Source: Pseudomonadota bacterium (lineage in GTDB: Bacteria; Pseudomonadota; Alphaproteobacteria; Rhodospirillales; Magnetospirillaceae). From it: 24,665 nt of DNA. Both the position numbers and the translations under genes were made by a program. Position 1 is the stretch's first letter. The number at the start of each line of letters is the position of its first letter. Below, in pieces: positions 22,990-24,665 of the stretch. A model generated the notes under the pieces. The model saw only the letters and a list, made by a program, of their open reading frames with translations, had not been told where the DNA came from and did not search any database. The stretch covers positions 1-24,665 of the forward strand of contig JAEXAH010000153.1 in assembly GCA_023458315.1 (NCBI GenBank). Reading direction: 5' to 3'.

Positions 22990-23790
22990 GTGGCTTCGCT
23001 GAAAGACCTGATGACGCTTCGCGGCCGGGTGGCCGCCATCACCGGCGGCGCCGGGCATATCGGCCGCGCCATGGCCGAATCCCTGGCCGAACTGGGCGCC
23101 GCCATCGCCGTCGTCGATGTCTCGGACCGCGCCGCCGCGGTCGCCGCCGAATTGTCCGACCGTTTCGGCGTGCCCGCCGCCGGTTTCGTGCTGGATCTGG
23201 CCGACGACGCCGCCGTCGCCGCCCTGCCCGCCCTGGTGGCGGAACGGCTGGGCGGCCTGGACATCCTGATCCACTGCGCCGCCTTCGTCGGCACCTCGGG
23301 CCTGACCGGCTGGGTGGTGCCGTTCGAACAACAAAGCGTCGACACTTGGCGCAAGGCCATGGACGTCAACCTGACCGCGCCGTTCGCCTTGACCCAGGCG
23401 GCGTTGCCGTGGTTGCGCGCCAGCGGCCGGGGCAGCGTCATCATGGTGTCGTCCATCTACGGTCTGGTCGGCCCCGACATGCGGCTGTATGACGGCACCG
23501 GCATGGGCAATCCCGCCGCCTATGCCGCCAGCAAGGGCGGCATGCTGCAATTCACCCGCTGGCTGTCCACGGTTCTGGCCCCCCAGGTGCGGGTCAACGC
23601 CATCGTTCCCGGCGGCGTGGCGCGCGGCCAGTCCGAAGCCTTCGTCGAACGCTACACGGCGCGGACGCCGCTGGGCCGCATGGCGGTCGAGGACGATTTC
23701 AAGGGCGCCACCGCCTATCTGGCCAGCGACCTGTCGGCCTATGTCACCGGTCAGGTCCTGAGCGTGGACGGGGGATGGACGGCATGGTGA
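22990..23790 (+). CDS. SDR-family oxidoreductase of the nonulosonate locus
   Basis: 266-residue classical short-chain dehydrogenase. The nucleotide-binding turn is AAITGGAGHIGRAMAESL, the catalytic Ser is in MVSSIYG (Ser155), the YxxxK pair is Tyr178/Lys182 in AYAASKGG, and the C-terminus YVTGQVLSVDGGWTAW is typical. I chose GTG 22990 because GGAGG (22979-22983) lies seven bases upstream; a longer ATG reading frame from 22891 would run through the AT-rich promoter region. Its TGA overlaps the NeuB-like gene by seven bases. SDRs of this kind (PtmA-like) sit beside neuB-type genes in flagellin-glycosylation loci of Campylobacter; the substrate is probably a sugar or nucleotide-sugar precursor. 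Confidence 0.9.
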   Translation: MASLKDLMTLRGRVAAITGGAGHIGRAMAESLAELGAAIAVVDVSDRAAAVAAELSDRFGVPAAGFVLDLADDAAVAALPALVAERLGGLDILIHCAAFVGTSGLTGWVVPFEQQSVDTWRKAMDVNLTAPFALTQAALPWLRASGRGSVIMVSSIYGLVGPDMRLYDGTGMGNPAAYAASKGGMLQFTRWLSTVLAPQVRVNAIVPGGVARGQSEAFVERYTARTPLGRMAVEDDFKGATAYLASDLSAYVTGQVLSVDGGWTAW

Positions 23791-24665
23791 GCTATGACGC
23801 CATCTTCGCCCCGCCGCCGGGCTGCTTCGTCATCGCCGAGGCCGGGGTCAACCATAACGGCGACATGGATCTGGCCCACCGCCTGATCGACGCCGCCGCC
23901 GCCGCCGGGGCCGACGCGGTCAAGTTCCAGACCTTCAAGGCCGACCGGCTGGCCGCCCCCGACGCGCCCAAGGCGGAATACCAGAAGCGCACCACCGGCG
24001 GCGAGGAAAGCCAGCTCGACATGCTGCGCCGCCTGGAACTGGACGCCGGGCAGCACGCCGACCTGATGCGCCATTGCGAGCGGGCGGGCATCCTGTTCCT
24101 GTCGACGCCGTTCGACGAGGAATGCGCCGATTTGCTGGCCGGGCTGGGCGTGGCCGCCATGAAGACCCCGTCGGGCGAGCTGACCAACCTGCCCTATCTG
24201 GCGCATGTGGCGCGGCTGGGCCTGCCGATGATCGTGTCCACCGGCATGGCCGACCTGACCGAAGTGGCACAGGCGGTGACGGCGGTCGAGGCCGCCGGGG
24301 CGCCGCCCCTGGCCCTGCTGCATTGCGTCAGCGCCTATCCCACCCCGCCCGAGGACGTCAACCTGCGGGCCATGGACACCCTGGCCCGCTGTTTCGCCGT
24401 GCCGGTGGGCTTTTCCGACCACACCCAGGGCACCGCCATCGCCATCGCCGCCGCCGCCCTGGGGGCGCGGATCATCGAAAAGCACCTGACCCTGGACCGC
24501 ACCCTGCCCGGCCCGGATCACAAGGCATCGCTGGAACCGGCCGAGATGGCGGCCATGGTGGCGGGCATCCGCGCCACGCTGGCCGCCCTGGGCGACGGCC
24601 GCAAGCGCCCCGCCGCGCGCGAGGCCGAGGTCGCCGCCGTGGCGCGCAAAAGCCTGGTGCTGGCC
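23784..24665 (+). CDS. neuB: NeuB-family nonulosonate synthase (3' end outside window)
   Basis: The first 294 residues of a sialic/legionaminic/pseudaminic acid synthase, which condenses phosphoenolpyruvate with a 6-carbon amino sugar. Family signatures: FVIAEAGVNHNGD, DAVKFQTFKADRL, LFLSTPFDEE, MKTPSGELTNLPYL, MIVSTGMADLTEV, LLHCVSAYPTPPEDVNL, VGFSDHTQG and IEKHLTLDRTLPGPDHKASL. The window ends at ARKSLVLA, before the usual C-terminal antifreeze-like (SAF) domain. ATG 23784 is preferred, with GGGGGA at 23770-23775; it overlaps the SDR end, so the two are one operon. The exact sugar (neuraminate, legionaminate or pseudaminate) cannot be decided from this part. Confidence 0.93.
   Translation, partial: MVSYDAIFAPPPGCFVIAEAGVNHNGDMDLAHRLIDAAAAAGADAVKFQTFKADRLAAPDAPKAEYQKRTTGGEESQLDMLRRLELDAGQHADLMRHCERAGILFLSTPFDEECADLLAGLGVAAMKTPSGELTNLPYLAHVARLGLPMIVSTGMADLTEVAQAVTAVEAAGAPPLALLHCVSAYPTPPEDVNLRAMDTLARCFAVPVGFSDHTQGTAIAIAAAALGARIIEKHLTLDRTLPGPDHKASLEPAEMAAMVAGIRATLAALGDGRKRPAAREAEVAAVARKSLVLA

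Overview
The window is very GC-rich and almost fully coding, with few short gaps. An alphaproteobacterium close to Magnetospirillum or other Rhodospirillales is the best fit. The signs are a CcrM-type GANTC methyltransferase next to rnhB, an alphaproteobacterial cobC, and paired REP-like hairpins with a GTCA..CCCGCGAA..GCGGG core. The genus is inference; there is no rRNA marker here. I saw no rRNA, tRNA or CRISPR array, and no gene-free stretch above 300 bases (the longest is about 210).

Region 1 (1-8460, plus strand) is the most unusual part. The 3' end of a large Ig-repeat exoprotein is followed, with overlaps or gaps of at most 26 bases, by six genes: a lipoprotein TolC-like channel, a small secreted HlyD-type adaptor, a second membrane-anchored HlyD-type adaptor, a fusion of a PqqD-like domain, an M50 (site-2-protease-like) membrane metalloprotease and a HlyD domain, a small secreted helical protein, and a six-cysteine lipoprotein. 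Outer-membrane channel and adaptors are present, but no ABC ATPase or RND pump. I read this as a dedicated export/processing system for the giant surface protein whose inner-membrane component is the M50-HlyD fusion.

Region 2 (8427-11991, minus strand) is a carbohydrate module: a LacI-family regulator and a family 3 glycoside hydrolase. A palindromic LacI-type operator lies in front of the hydrolase gene, and a pair of inverted REP-like hairpins lies between the two genes.

Region 3 (12075-14203) has a lipoprotein alpha/beta hydrolase (plus) converging with zero gap on a PotD/PotF-like binding protein and a coupled 84-residue unknown (minus). Region 4 (14311-17388, plus) has a CPA2/Kef-type antiporter, rnhB and ccrM. 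The ccrM upstream region holds four GANTC sites in 47 bases. Immediately after ccrM is a ~107-base remnant that looks like an internally deleted IS5-type element.

Region 5 (17496-21555, minus) has an overlapping trio (CoA-transferase, cobC, HAD phosphatase), preceded by a DUF2189-like membrane protein and a small protein with a CGGGCTCGH tail. Region 6 (21627-24665) is a divergent sugar locus: a TPR/glycosyltransferase-like protein (minus), then an SDR oxidoreductase overlapping a NeuB-type nonulosonate synthase (plus) that runs off the window end. It looks like the edge of a surface-glycan or flagellin-glycosylation island.
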